The notes under the pieces: generated by a model
The model's database searches: none
Told to the model about the DNA's origin: nothing
The model's input: only the letters and a program-made list of their open reading frames with translations
Translations under genes and position numbers: made by a program
Assembly (NCBI GenBank): GCA_027574665.1
Contig: CM050652.1
Span: 3,142,589 to 3,206,588 of the forward strand
DNA length: 64,000 bases
Direction: 5' to 3'
Source of the DNA: Rhynochetos jubatus
Taxonomy: Eukaryota; Chordata; Aves; Eurypygiformes; Rhynochetidae
In this document: positions 22,760 to 35,313 of the stretch, in pieces
Layout: the number at the start of each line of letters is the position of its first letter
Numbering within the stretch: the stretch's first letter is position 1

Positions 22760-23832
22760 AACATGGCTTGGAAGGGTGTAGTCTTCACTAGGTAAAAATC
22801 TGGCTGGAAGGCTTGGCCCAGAGAGCTGTGGTGAATGGGGTTAAATCCAGATGGTGGCTGGTCACAGGCGGTGTTTGTTCCCCCGGGGCTCAGTGCTGGG
22901 GCCAGTTCTGTTGAGTATTTTTATCAGTGACCTGGATGAGGGGATCAACTGCACCCTCAGCAAGTTTGCACCAAGTTGAGTGGGAGTGTTGATCTACCTG
23001 AGGGCAGGACAGCTCTGCAGAGGGATCTGGACAGGCTGGATCAATGGGCCGAGACCACTGTGTGAGGGACAACAAGGCCAAGTGCTGAGTCCTGCGCTTG
23101 GGCCACAACAACCCTCAACATTGCTCCAGACTTGGGGATGAGGGGCTGGAAAGCTGCCCAGCAGTAAAGGACCTGGAGGTGTGTGTCAACAGCAGCTGAA
23201 TATGTGCTGGCATGTGCCCAGGTGGCCAAGAAGGCCAGCGGCATCCTGGCCTACATCAGGAACAGTGTAGCCAGCAGGACCAGGGCAGGGATCATCCCCC
23301 TGTACTGGGCACTGGTGAAGCCACACTTCACTTCACCCTGGGGTCAGTTTGGGTCCCTCATGACAAGAAAGACACTGAGAGGCTGGAGCGTGTCCAGAGA
23401 AGAGAACGGAGCTGGGGAAGGGTCTGAAGCACAATTCCTGTGAGGAGGGGCTGAGGGAGCTGGGGGTGTTTATCCTGGAGAAGGGGAGGCTCAGGGGAGA
23501 CAGAGAAGTGGTTGTTGGTCTCTCTTTCCCAAGTGACAAGTGATAGGACAAGAGGGACAAGAGGAAACAGCCTCAAGTTGCACCAGGGGAGGATAAGATT
23601 GGATATTAGGAATTATTTCTTTACTGAAGGGGCTGTCAGTCATTGGAAGGGGCTGCCCAGGGAGGTGGACAAGTCACCATCCTGGGAGCGGTTTAAGAGA
23701 TGTGTGGCCAAGGCACATAGGGATATGGTTTAGTGGTGGACTTGGCACTGTTAACAGTTGTATGTGATGATCTTAAAGGTCTTTTCCAACCTAAATGATT
23801 TAATGCTTCTATGATTTTATGATTCTATGACA
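22760..23832 (+). mobile_element. CR1 LINE, about 1 kb, reverse-transcriptase C-terminal part and 3' end
   Basis: This sense copy begins about 0.3 kb after the plexin exon. It shows the [10 protein letters not shown] block of the CR1 reverse transcriptase, then the LDRLDQWAE and [21 protein letters not shown] stretches, and ends in CTTTTCCAACCTAAATGATT plus octamer-like repeats. The frame is broken by shifts and stops. At about 22968 the sequence passes straight from the codons for KFA to TK, so the catalytic FADD aspartates are gone. The left boundary is uncertain by a few tens of bases. It is a dead element. Confidence 0.95.
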
Positions 23833-25711
23833 AGAGTTGCTAGTGCATCTGCTGCGTACCACATTGCTCTCCACCCCCATTCAAACTGTGGCTACATGTG
23901 CCACAGATAGGGATAAGTGTAACGCTGAATCATTTGGCTCCAACTGGAGTATTTGGAGAAGCTGTCGCCTCTTTGAGACACAGTGATCAAGAGTGTAGGC
24001 CTGTGCCTGCCAGGGCGCAGGACCAGTTAAGCTTGACGTTCCTGTTGTGCTGTTAGTATTATTATTGAAAATACTGCTAGCCAGATTCCAGGGAATAGCC
24101 AAGCTGGGTGTTCAACGTGGCAGACTGGCTGGTTTCGACTGAGTGCTTACCTTTACGAAGTTTGTGGCTTGGAGTGAGAGGAGGAATTAGTTTTGCATGA
24201 AGAAATTTGTTGTATATAATTAATCTTGTGGGCATGCAGGGTCTTGAAACTTTGAAACTGGTTGATTCCTGGGTGCTTGTGGGGAGCTTTAGAGCCCCAA
24301 ACAAGAGGGAGTAATGAGGGGTATTGGTAGGATGATGGCAGGTGCCCTACAGTGCAGCTTCAGTGGAGGCCACCGGTCCAAGGGTGGCATGTTCACCCCT
24401 AACCTTAGTGTTCAGTGATTCATTGAGTAAATATTACCCACCTGACCTTGGATCATGTAAGTGGCACCAAACGTAAAACACCCACTTGATATGCTTCTTA
24501 TTGCCTTCATTAATTGCCTGGAGGATGCCTACAAGTTCCAGTAGCTCTTTCAGAGCAGTGTGATTTCCTCTCAGTATCGCCCAAGATCCCCACCGATGTT
24601 GTGTCAGGCTGGCTATCCTTCTCCCCATGTAAAGTTTGTGGGTTATAGTTTCCAATCTGTGACTGTCATTTCTTCTGCTTGAATAATTTTATTTTAAATG
24701 TTTTGTGCCTGCGACGTCTCCTACCCTTTCCCTGAGCTATGGATATTTATATGTCACATTTGGAGTGGGGAGGGGAGAAACTGTACATTCACCTTTATTA
24801 AAGAAGCTGCAAGATGATGATAACTCAGGAGAAAGGACATGATGACAGAGCTGGGATTGCTTTCTCATCTGCTCCATGCTGGGCGAGGGGGGGAGGTCAC
24901 CTACAGTGCTAAAGTGAAAACAGTCCCAGTGACCTGTTGGGGTGGGCTGGGAAGCTGGAGCTGGGTGATGCCTGTGAGCTCCTGCAAGACTTTGGTCAAG
25001 ACACTGTTCCTCTTTCTCAACCTCTTACTCTTCTTTTTTGTTTGAGCAGAACATGGTCAAAGCCCTTGAGCATGATGATATGCCAACAATTAATCCACTG
25101 TTTTCAGATTTGCCCAGAGTGTCCTTTTGTGCAGGCAACAGGTCACCTCAGATACCACTGCTGTCTCTGTAGAGCCGTTTAGATTTACAGAGATAAGGTG
25201 TTTGGCTCACTTGGTCGGGTTGGTCTCGTAACACCCGGGAGCTGTCTTCATTCTCTCTAGCAGAGGTCAGTGGGACAGCACTGTTCATTCACTCACTCCC
25301 TTAAAAAATGAAATCTGGAACAAGAGGACCAATTTGGTTTTCCTCTAGAAAATTCCAAGAACATATTCTTGCCGGTGTGTTGACTACCTGCGCTTCCCTG
25401 ACCATTGCTACATGAGAAGACTCATTTTGTGGTTGGCTATACTGAAGCACAAGTGTAGGCAGCTCTTCTATAGGGCCACAAGTTATTGGAGCCCCATAGA
25501 GAACCCAGGAGCCCTGAGTCCCCTGTGATTTATTCCATCATCCCCTCTCACCCATCTTTGAAGCTGAAGAGTGTCTGTATGAGAGAGGTTAGTGAAAAGG
25601 GCATGGACTGTTATTATTTAAAATCTGATCCAATGTCACGAAACAGCACTACAGAAGCCTTTGCCTGTCTCTGATTTTATCTGTGATGTAGCAAGCAATG
25701 TGAATGACAGC

Positions 25712-25772
25712 ACTGCCGTCACGGCAGTACAGTCGCTATCTGTGCGCTCATGATATAACGCACTTCAAGTGC
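25712..25772. promoter_or_regulatory. Two close perfect palindromes
   Basis: ACTGCCGT-C-ACGGCAGT (25712-25728) has 8-base arms and two CpGs. GCACTT-C-AAGTGC (25760-25772) has 6-base arms and contains TCAAGTG, an NK2 homeodomain core. Both have a single central C. The spacing and shared form suggest protein dimer sites rather than transcript hairpins, but this is inference. Confidence 0.25.
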
Positions 25773-28559
25773 TCGAATAAATTAACATTTGTAGGGTCTC
25801 GGTGGCTGAGAGCGGGTGCAGGGCTTTGCCTTTGATCAGGCAGGACTATGAACGGTGCAGAGGAGTGCAGGCTGGCCTTGGGGAGAATATAGCCCATCCA
25901 CTTCACAAGCCATGTCGTACAGTTCTTTTCATAAATGGATGAAGCTCTGATTTATCAGAGGCTTTCACTGCCCACAGAAATCCCCTGGTATTATGAGGTC
26001 TTTGGAGATGAGGGACAGGAGGGTGATTGCTTGACCTGACCTTTCCAAAGGCAGGCAGACACCAGGGCTGGTCCTGTCCCTGGGAAAAGAGGAGGTTTCT
26101 CCTCCCTCTGTCTATTGGGCTCAGCTCTGGTTGTGCCCCGCCGATAACAGTGTTTCTGTTGGGGGTGTAGCTGCTCCATTAAAAGCAGTTTTGTCAGGCT
26201 TGGCTCCATCCCTCACCTATGCTCAATGAGCCCCCGTGATAAAGCTAATTTCTCCAGCTTGTTCCAGTCCTGTGTGGCACTGGCAGTGCCAGCAAGTGTT
26301 GCTCTTGCTGTGCCCCAAACTGTTCTGCAGTGAGGTGTTAGGACTCAACTCAGCAAAGCATCCTTTATCTTGGAACACCTTCAAATAGCTATTGCAATAA
26401 ACCTGACTGCAAGAAGTGGCTTTCTCATGCTGCCAAAAAAATACATCCCCTGGTCTTTTTAAGGTCAGCATCTGCATGAGGGCACTTTCCTCAGTGCTTC
26501 CTTGGGTTGCACATAGGGCTTTTCATCTTGAGCTGCACTCCCTGGGCTCCAAGGGGAGCTGGGAACCCAGCTCAGCCCTGTGGTCTGTGAAGCAGGTCCT
26601 CCCTTGCAGCTCCTGTGAATGTCGTGAGGTGACAAGAGGTACTTGTTGGTGCTATCAGATGTGCCGTGCTCTCAGGAGCAGGATGCAGCAGCTTTGCACC
26701 ATCAGAAGGGCTCCATTGTATGTAAATATTTTATAGGAAGATTGGTCAAATGAGGGAGAGGGGAAGATTTGTCACCGAAACAAGGTATACAGAGGGCCCG
26801 TTATTTCACAGAGGTGCGGGTGTACGCGTGTTTCACGTGCAGACGTGTGTTTCAAGTCCCTGCCAATGGAGCGGGGAAGGATTGGTGCGTGCATGGGATC
26901 TGTCATGATTTATCAGGAGATCTGCCATTTAGCCCCAGCCTTCACAAAGGCTCCAAGTCGGTTACAAGCCGGACAGTGTTTCCCACTGAACAGAGGGTCC
27001 TGTGTAGTGGAGGCACGGAGAGGGCTACTCCGGTGTGTAATTTCCTCACTCACCTGTCTGAATGGCGCTTGTTCCTATATTGAGATGTTCCCTGGGGGCC
27101 AGGGGGATATCGGTGCATTGGAGGCTTGGGCTGTTTCTGTTTTCCTGTTTCTGGTTCACAGACACTGGAAAGTCCTCTGCCTCACACTGTGATCTAAGAG
27201 GGTGAGGAACAGATGGGAAATGCTGCTGGAGGAGCAGGGGAAGGTTTTCAGTGTCTCTGCATCTCCTCTGCTCCTCACCACACATGCACGTGCCTTCTCA
27301 AGTCCCTCTTCGTCCTCCAACACTCTCTCTGAATCTCTCCTCCCATATGAGAATCCTGAGCCTACAAGCCCCTTGGAGCTTTCTGCAGGGGTTAAGATGC
27401 TTCTTTCAACTCTTCATCACTATCTCTGCCTCTCTATCTCTCTGATCCCATCTCCTTGTGTCCCCGTCCTCTCATTTAGGGACTTGTACTTGCTCTTCTG
27501 TCACTCCTCCAGTTCTGGCATCCCTGTTCCTTTGCTTTCTCCTCTTCCAGTTGCCACCACACTGCTGGCTGACCATGCCTCCTCACCTCCTCGATGCTTA
27601 ACTGCTGACATGCACATGCAGCCCACCCAGCTCTACGCGGCAGCAGATGCTGGATGCTCATTTTCCTGTTGTGGATTTGGACTAGTATTTGAAAGGTCAC
27701 CTCCATCATCCCCTAAACATCTCTGTTTCAGCATGTTGGACTCCTGGGTCTCTCCCAGTGATGGGTGTGTTTTGCAAAGCTGACGCAGCACCTGGAATCA
27801 ATTCCAACACATAAGAATCTCAGCTCCTCCCTATGATATAGAGGGATCAAAGAGAAAAGCTAGAAAAAAATGAATTTAAAGGCTCAAAAACTGGAAGGCA
27901 AACAGCAAGAGGGTCCAACTTTGTATTATTAAAATACCAAGGCTTTGAGCTGCCTCCTACTTGTGGTTTACTAATGGCTAGGAAAGACTATTCATGAGTA
28001 ACCCTATGTTTGACTCAAAGGGAATTTGCTGTCCCTCTCTGTGCCGGCAGGTCTGTTTCATGCAGGTGAGTCAGCTTCACGCTCCAGCGGGAAGTTGTTC
28101 TTCTTCCCTGTAAACCAGGAGAAAGTCATCCCTGATGTGAGAATAAATCACATCTCTGCAGCACTATCATTCTCTAAAACCATTACAGGATGTCGAAGGT
28201 GAGATTGGTAGGGTCATGCGTAGCAGAAGCAGATAGGTATTTTGGGGTCTCTTTTTAAACTTTGCCAGTGAAATATCAAATAAATATGTACTTCAGCGAA
28301 AGCATGGCAGAAACCACATTTGGTAAAAATTAAATAACAGTATCACAAATCATGTTGACAGGGTCTTTTTGGCCTTTCTGTGTCTGTTTCTCATTAAAAT
28401 GGGGAAAGCTTATACCTATTTGTCTCCTGAGGTTTATTCTTCTTCCCTCTGCGGCTGAATCACTATCTGCAACAGAATTATTGTGTGCAAATTATCTGCA
28501 AAGGGAGAGGTGGTGACTGGGTAGTTTACTGCTGATTTCATGACCAGTGATTAAAATCT

Positions 28560-28675
28560 TGTCTGCTGCTTATGTTATCATATCAATTAGTTAAAGAAAT
28601 AATTAATAACTGTACTTAATTATACCTTAATTCCTTCGAATTCAGTCTTTGCACAAGATTTCAATTAGCATTAAC
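28560..28675. promoter_or_regulatory. AT-rich homeodomain-core cluster
   Basis: TATCAATTAGTTAAAGAAAT, AATTAATAACTG, TTAATTATACCTTAATTCC and TTCAATTAGCATTAA place five or more ATTA/TAAT cores in 115 bases. Confidence 0.22.
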
Positions 28676-29147
28676 TCCTAGGTTTGGAGTGACTGTTTCC
28701 AGGGGATTGTCAGTTTGAGACTGTCCCCAGAAACACTGGCTCAAGATCACAAGTTTTATAAATAACTCAAGAGTTCTTCCTTTTAATTTGCATTTGTTTG
28801 TTTTTGAGCCATCAGGTTGTGTGCAGAATATGTTTTTCATCATTGGTCCAGAACCAGCAAAGACAGAAATGATCTTCTTTGAAAAGGGAAAGTTGGGATT
28901 GTGTAATAAGCGTGACTTTTTGACCTGTGGATTTAGAAGCAGCAGACACACCCATAAACTGTAAAATTTGGCACTGCTGTTGTAGATTTCTGTCATTCGA
29001 CTCTGCTGTTTTGTAGGGCCTTGCAGTACTGGCTGTCATCCTTGGAGGTGGTCAGGTCTTCTGCAGGACTCCACTGTTCAGCTCCTGAAAGCCAGGAAGA
29101 AAGGAAGGGTGTTGACAGTATAGTTAGTCTGTTCCTTGGAGAAATTC

Positions 29148-29664
29148 CAGTCCAGTTCTGGAGTCCAGTTCTGGGCTCCCCAGTTCAAGAAAGACAGAGA
29201 TCTACTGGAGAGAGTCCAGAGGAGGGCTACAAAGATGATTAGAGGACTGGGACATCTCCCTTATGAGGAAAGGCCGAGAGACCTGGGTCTGTTTAGCCTG
29301 GAGAAGAGAAGACTGAGAGGGGATCTCATCAGTGCTTATAAATATCTAAAGGGTGGGTATCAAGAGGATAGGTCTAGACTCTTTTCAGTGTTGCCCAGCG
29401 ACAGGGCAAGGGGCAATGGGCACAAACTAGAGCACAGGAAGTTCCACCTGTGCTTGAGGAAAAAATTCTTCACTGTGAGGGTGCCAGAGCACTGGAACAG
29501 GCTGCCCAGAGAGGTTGTGGAGTCTCCTTCTCTGGAGACTTTCAAAACCTGCCTGGACATGTTCCTGTGCAGTCTGCTGCAGCTGAACCTGCCTTGGCAG
29601 CGGGGTTGGACTAGATAATCTCCAGAGATCCCTTCCAACCCTGACTATTCTGTGATTCTGTAAT
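29148..29664 (+). mobile_element. CR1 LINE 3' fragment with open ORF2 C-terminus
   Basis: A sense copy with a third 3'-end type, in which CTCCAGAGATCCCTTCCAACC is followed by CTGACTATTCTGTGATTCTG. An uninterrupted frame through 29618 carries the usual CR1 ORF2 tail: [20 protein letters not shown], the [20 protein letters not shown] block and [10 protein letters not shown] near the end. CCAGTTCTGG occurs twice close together at its left edge. The intact frame suggests a younger insertion than its neighbours, but most of ORF2 is absent. Confidence 0.95.
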
Positions 29665-31430
29665 TGGCTGCTCCTAGACCAGACCGACATCCTGGGTAAG
29701 ATCAGGGTCATCAGAGCTTCTAAGCAGCCCACGTAACAGTTGAAATGCACGCTGTCTTTGCAAAGATGTGTCATGTTAGGCTCTCTCTAAATCCACAAGA
29801 GATGAGGCCTCCAAACTTCACATCCCATTGCCCATCTACCCTGCTCTTGGACAGACCTGCACAAAAAAGGGAAGAAGAGTTCCTCGAGTTCAATCAGTCT
29901 CTAGCAACCAGTGGGTATAATCCCAGTTGGAAGCAAAGGCAACTTTTGTTCTTTTTGACTGTTCTTTCCTGCCCACTCATCACCCTCAGCAATATCAGAG
30001 GCTGATCTTCGTTCTCCCTTACAGTTACTTTCACCTAATTAAGGGCCTGTTAAATAAGGTCAGATGCCTTCTGAGAAATGACTGCATGGATGGAAAATCC
30101 TGCATGGATGCTCAGCTAAGGGTGGAACTGTGTTTCTCAGCCAAGAATGATAAAAGCAATTTGGCCCACTGGCAAAACTGCAGCACTTTGTGCTGATGAC
30201 TCTTTTGAAATAATTCTCTATCAGCAAAAGGCATATTATTGCAAAAAGTTGTAGTTTAGCTTGATTGTAACTCATTTGCTTCTAGCACATGAGTATCCTG
30301 GGAGTAAGCAGTTGTGGAATAGTTACGGGAGTTGAGAGTCCCTTAACCTCCTGCTGGGTCAGTTTTGTTTTCCAGGGGGGACGTAGATAACTCAGCAAGG
30401 TGGGGTGAGCAGGTGAGGAGCTGATTCAAGGTCTTGGAGGTGTCCCAAATGAGCCGTTTATGGCAAGGGAAGAAATTCCTCTGGTGGCTGTCTCATCCTG
30501 TGCCCTTCTCACAGAGTCTTGTCCAGCTGTGGGCAAACCCCTGAAACTGAATGTGTCTTGAAGGTACAGAAGATATTTCCAAGATCAGGAACTTTTTTTG
30601 AGCCCTCCACAATTCCTGCTGCTGGATATTGAAAACACCTGAGGCTGGTGTGCGTGCCCTGATGAGAGCTGGAAAGCTTTGCTGTATCCCAAAGTTGAGA
30701 GGTATTTTTGGTGCACTATCATCAGGTATCTAGTGAGAGCTCTGCTGCGTGTATGGGAGAGGGTAGTGTTTCTTGGGAGAATAATTGTTTTCCTCTTTGT
30801 AGCCATCCTGTAGATGACACTAAGTTGTAGCTTTCTCGATCCCATCTAGAGGGACAAGCCCAAGCTGTGTGGAAGGGACTAGCTGGGAGCAGTGGGACAG
30901 TCTTTCACTGGAGGGAAGGGTTTAACACAAAATGCAGGTCGGTATCCCTTTGCTTCATGTGTCGCCTTGCTTCTCTGTGCCAGAACTCTGTCTTTTCCAG
31001 ACCAGCCCCATCCCAGAGAAATGACTTCTTTGCAAGTACATCGCATTAATCACTGGGATCCAGCTGGAGGGGAGTGTATCAGTGCAACTGCTCAAGTTCT
31101 TTGAATACTTGTATCTTAGCCATGGACAGAGTCTAAACCCTGTTTCTGGAAAGTCATTAATTCATTTCATTGACCTCTGGGTTGGAGCACTGCTGCTTCA
31201 AACTGGATTTGAAGGGGGAAAGGGATAAAACCAGGCTCACTAGAGATAAGCCTGGGGGCAGCCATCAATGTTTGAGGGATCTTGTGCTGGAGAAGTCCTT
31301 TGGTCTGCTGTCTTAGTGGAGGTAGGGGATGAAGATCCATGCGGTAGCAAAGAAGCAAGAGCTATTGATGTGTTAGAAACCATGGAAATGCCTGAAACGT
31401 CATGTAGGAATTAAGGCTTCTTCCCCCAAA
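29665..31430. other. Intron between two CR1 copies, nothing seen
   Basis: Unique sequence without a recognisable exon, RNA gene or repeat. Confidence 0.5.
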
Positions 31431-32415
31431 AGGTGGCGGGATCAGTAGCCCATCTGAAGTGCATCTACACCAATGGATGCAGCATGGGCAACAAACAGGA
31501 GGAGCTGGAAACCGTTGCACAGTGGGAAAACTATGATATAATTACCATTATGGAAACACAGTGGGATGACTTGCACAACCAGAGTGCTGCAATGATGGCT
31601 ATGAACTCTTCAGAAGGGACAGGCAAGGAAGGAGAGGCAGTGGAGTAGCCCTGTATGTTAGGGAGAGTTTTGATTGTCTGGATCTTAATGATGATGGCGA
31701 TAGGGTTGAGTGTTTATGGTTAAGAACCAGGGGGAAGGCCAACAAGGCAGATACGGTGGGAGTCTGTTATAGACCACCCAACCAGGATGAAGAGACAGAC
31801 AAAATATTCTATAAGCAGCTGAGAGAAGTCTCACAATTGCTAGCCCTTCTTTTTGAGGGGTCTTCAACTGACCAGACATCTGCTGGAAATACAGTACAGC
31901 AGAGAGGAAACATTCTAGGAGGTTCCTGGAGTTTGTGGAAAATAACTCCCTGACAGAGGTCTAGAGAAGGGCAGTGGAGCTGGGGAAGGGTCTGGAGCAC
32001 AATTCCTGTAGGGAGCAGCTGAAGGAGCTGGGGGTGTTCAGCCTGGAGAAGAGGAGGCTGAAGGGGAGACCTTATCGCTCCCTACAACTCCCTGAAAGTG
32101 GGGTGCAGAGAGGTGAGTGCTGGTCTCTCTTTCCCAAGTGACAAGCGACAAGCCAAGAGGAAACGGCCTCAAGTTGTGCCAGGGAAGGTTCAGATTGGAT
32201 ATTTGGAAAAATTTCTTCCCGGAAAGGGCTGTCAGGCATTGGAAAGGGCTGCCTAGGCATGTGGTTGAGCCACCATCCCTGGAGGGATTTAAGAGATGTG
32301 TAGATGTGGTGTTTAGGGATAGGGTTCAGTGGTGGACTTGGCAATGTTGGGTTAACGTTAGACTTGATGATCTTAAAGGCCTTTTCCAACCTAAACAATT
32401 CTGTGATTCTGTGAG
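31431..32415 (+). mobile_element. Internally deleted CR1 LINE: endonuclease region joined to 3' end
   Basis: The left half (31431 to about 31955) encodes the start of CR1 ORF2, the APE-type endonuclease: LKCIYTNGCSMGNKQEELE, then VGVCYRPPNQDEETDKIFYK in another frame. The right half, from about 31960, is the ordinary CR1 3' region ending in CCTTTTCCAACCTAAACAAT and CTGTGATTCTGTG. The reverse-transcriptase domain between them is missing. Frame shifts lie near 31610 and 31860. The site that in the family reads GDFN here reads GVFN, so a catalytic aspartate is lost. Deletion after insertion, or template switching during reverse transcription, could explain the join. Confidence 0.92.
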
Positions 32416-33054
32416 CAGAGGGAGATGAGTGATACATCCTTGGTCGTGCCAAATGCCCGTGACAGAGTAGTGCATCAGAGCTGACACTCCCAGTCACCCC
32501 GGGCCAGCGTTTGTGGTGCACTTGTGTCTGTACAGATACTTAAACAAGATTTAGTGCCTGATACAGTCTTTCTCATTAAAAGACCTATGTTCAGTCGTAG
32601 CAGTGCCATATTTGTGCCTGAACTCTACAGTTAATGCCCTCTTCTACATGTCCAGTGTTTGAGGGTAGAATTATGGCTTGCACATTGCCATCTGTGAATT
32701 TGCTTTTGGCTTGAACTGCAGCAATGCCTAATGTCAGCATTCATCTCTTAGATTGCCAGAGTCATCCCCATGCCAGGATGCTTCCTCACAGGCTGTTCAA
32801 AGAAGCAGCACAGGAGCTGAAGGATGCACGGAGGCTTTCAAAGTGCTGTGTCCCTGTACATGATGGTTTTGTTTGTCTTTGGGACTCCTTGCCGTGGACA
32901 CAATGGACACAACTGTAGGGGGTTGTCTGGAGTCATGACATGAGGAATGAGATGGGTTATTCAGTCCAACCAGGTCTCCCTCCTCCTGTCCCCTGTGTTT
33001 TGAAGTGGGAACATTGGTCCTTTTAATTCATGGGGCTCTGCATTCATAAAGTAA
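32416..33054. other. Intron between CR1 copies, nothing seen
   Basis: Short unique stretch with no recognisable feature. Confidence 0.5.
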
Positions 33055-33345
33055 TCACAGAATCATAGAATGGTTTGGGTTGGAAGGGACCTTAAAGATC
33101 ATCTAGTTCCAACCACCCTGCCATGGGCAGGGACACCCTCCACTAGACCAGGTTGCTCCAAGCCTCATCCAGCCTGGCCTTGGACACTTCCAGGGATGGG
33201 GCATCCACAGCTTCTCTGGACAACCTGTCCCAGTGCCTCCCCACCCTCTCCAAGAAGAATTTCTTCCTGATATCTAATCTAAATCTCCCCGCTTTCAATT
33301 TAAACCCCTTACCCCTTTCCCTGTCACTGCAGAACAGCTACCCCC
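33055..33345 (-). mobile_element. CR1 LINE 3' fragment, antisense
   Basis: CACAGAATCATAGAATGG is the reversed terminal repeat, followed by the usual GGAAGGGACCTTAAAGATC block and about 270 bp of CR1 3' sequence. Similarity fades after CCCTGTCACTGCAGAACAG. Confidence 0.96.
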
Positions 33346-35313
33346 TGCCTTGCACAGAGGACAAAAAATGAGTATGACTGGAGGAAAGCATGAGGAATGC
33401 CCATAAACGCAAAAAGCATTTGTAGAGTCATTCCCTGGGTGAGAAGCGTCAGGGACTATCGATCCTCAGGAGCGGGTGACGGGTGGGAAGCCATGCAGAC
33501 GTGTCCCCTGGGGCACAGTACTGCCCAGCACATGGTGTGCAGGTCATCTGGCACTATTGATTGCGGTGCTGTTCCCCTGCGGTGTCAAATATGGACTGCT
33601 CAGTAGGGCTGCCGTGCTGTTTGGGGAAAAAGAGACGGATCCGTGGCGTTAAATGCATCGCTCCTCTTGTTTTAAACAAAAAATGTGCGCTCGTCTGAGT
33701 CCCACCAGACTGGTAGGCTGTGGTTTCAGCTAGGAATAGGTCAGAGTATTAAGGGCAGCTCAAGGAATTTAGCTGGAAATCTGAAAATCTCCATCCTCCC
33801 CTCCCCCTGACCCTGTAATAGACCCAGAAGAAGGGGAGAAGAAAGAGGAAACCTAAGAAGCTGGTGATTACATGTGAGGCCTGGCAGATCTGTAATCCTG
33901 GACTCTGTTAAACATCTGTCTCCTGCAATCTCCCTGACAGCCAGGTCTCCTCCTCTCCGCTGCCTCGCACAGATCTCACATTTGCAGGTCACTGGAAAGC
34001 ACCAGTTGTTAATCACTCCCCCTCTTTGGTGTTCCGCTCCAGCTCAGCCTGAGCACCAGCGCTCCCAGGGAGAGACGATTTGGGCAGGACAGAAACCCTG
34101 GCTCAGAGGGGTAGGCACTTCCATACCTCTTGGGTTTAAGCTCTTAAATCTAACACACGCTTGAGTGCTTTCCCGGATCGGTGCCCGGTGGCTGCAGAGA
34201 CCATTCTCTTAATTACTGCATTTTAAATACGCTTCAAAAGTTGTTTCCATTGCAGACTCATGTATCTTACTGCTTTCTCTGAAGCAAGTATTTGCTCTCT
34301 TGGGGCTTTTCTTACACCGTAAGTGCAGAGAGTTTTAATTTTCTACTGCCTTTTCTATTTTTCATGTGATACCTCCGAACTCCTAAGCATGCTCCTTGTT
34401 AGTGGGGATTAATAGGCGTTTCGTTGTCAGACACAGGGAGAACATTTGGAAGTGCACCAGGATTCGCTGTGTCTCCTGCACCCATGGCGTTGAGTCTTTC
34501 TTGCTTTAGGACCCTGCTAAGTATCTTTTATCACTTTATATTACTTGATGTAGTCATTAGCATCATGTATGTGTGTAGCAGGAACAGGAGAGTGAAATCC
34601 ATTCCAGAACCTACCCTTGAATGGCAAACTGGCTTTTATGGTGGTTTTTTCTATCAAAAATCCCCAACTTTAAAGTCATACTGTGATGTTACAGTTTTTT
34701 CAGGGTTTGTTTGGGGGTTTTTCCCAGTTTTTGTGATTTTCCATTCATGATTGGAGGCAAGTGTACTCAACTACCCTGAAAATTATTTTCTTGTTTTGCT
34801 TCCTAACTGGATGAGGAAGTAATTGGAATCCTTAAGACCTAATATAGTTTGCCTTGCTTTGGTTTTTTACTTCAGAAATATATTTTGAACCAAAGATCCG
34901 AGCAGTTGGTCAATACTCTTGTTGTGTAGGGTACATCTGTGTTTTAGTTTGTGGAGTAGGCTTGGCCTGCTTAGATCACTTGCATAGATGGACAGTGCAG
35001 CCCAGGAAGACACCTAGTGCTGTAATGACATTCCCATGTCAAGGCACACACTTATGGTTGAGTCTATGTGATAAATGTAGCTAGGCCAGGGTTTTTGAGT
35101 GGTTGGGAAGATTTGGGGGGACAGAAGAATCAGTGCAGAAAGTCATGTGGATAGATCAGTGGGTGTTTGGCTGACCACTCGGTGCATGTTGTATGTGGAC
35201 AGGACAATTTCTCTGCCAAATGCCCACTGTTTGCATGAATGAGAGTCAGGTTAAGGTAGGACTTTCTGAAATAATGGTGCTTGAACTCTTAGTTCTGCTG
35301 TATTGTTCCAGTC
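33346..35313. other. Intron, nothing seen
   Basis: Unique sequence. A T-rich patch (TTTTTTCAGGGTTTG, GGGTTTTTCCC) lies near 34693. No exon was recognised. Confidence 0.5.

Larger units (their letters stand above)
23833..29147. other. Intron, nothing coding seen
   Basis: Unique sequence with the palindromes at 25712-25772 and the AT-rich cluster at 28560. The open frame at 27202-27783 is low-complexity serine/leucine-rich and looks like chance. Confidence 0.5.

Noticed and set aside
27202..27783. 193-codon open frame rich in serine, proline and leucine.
   Set aside because: Low-complexity, pyrimidine-rich sequence naturally lacks stops in this frame; no domain or splice context was found.
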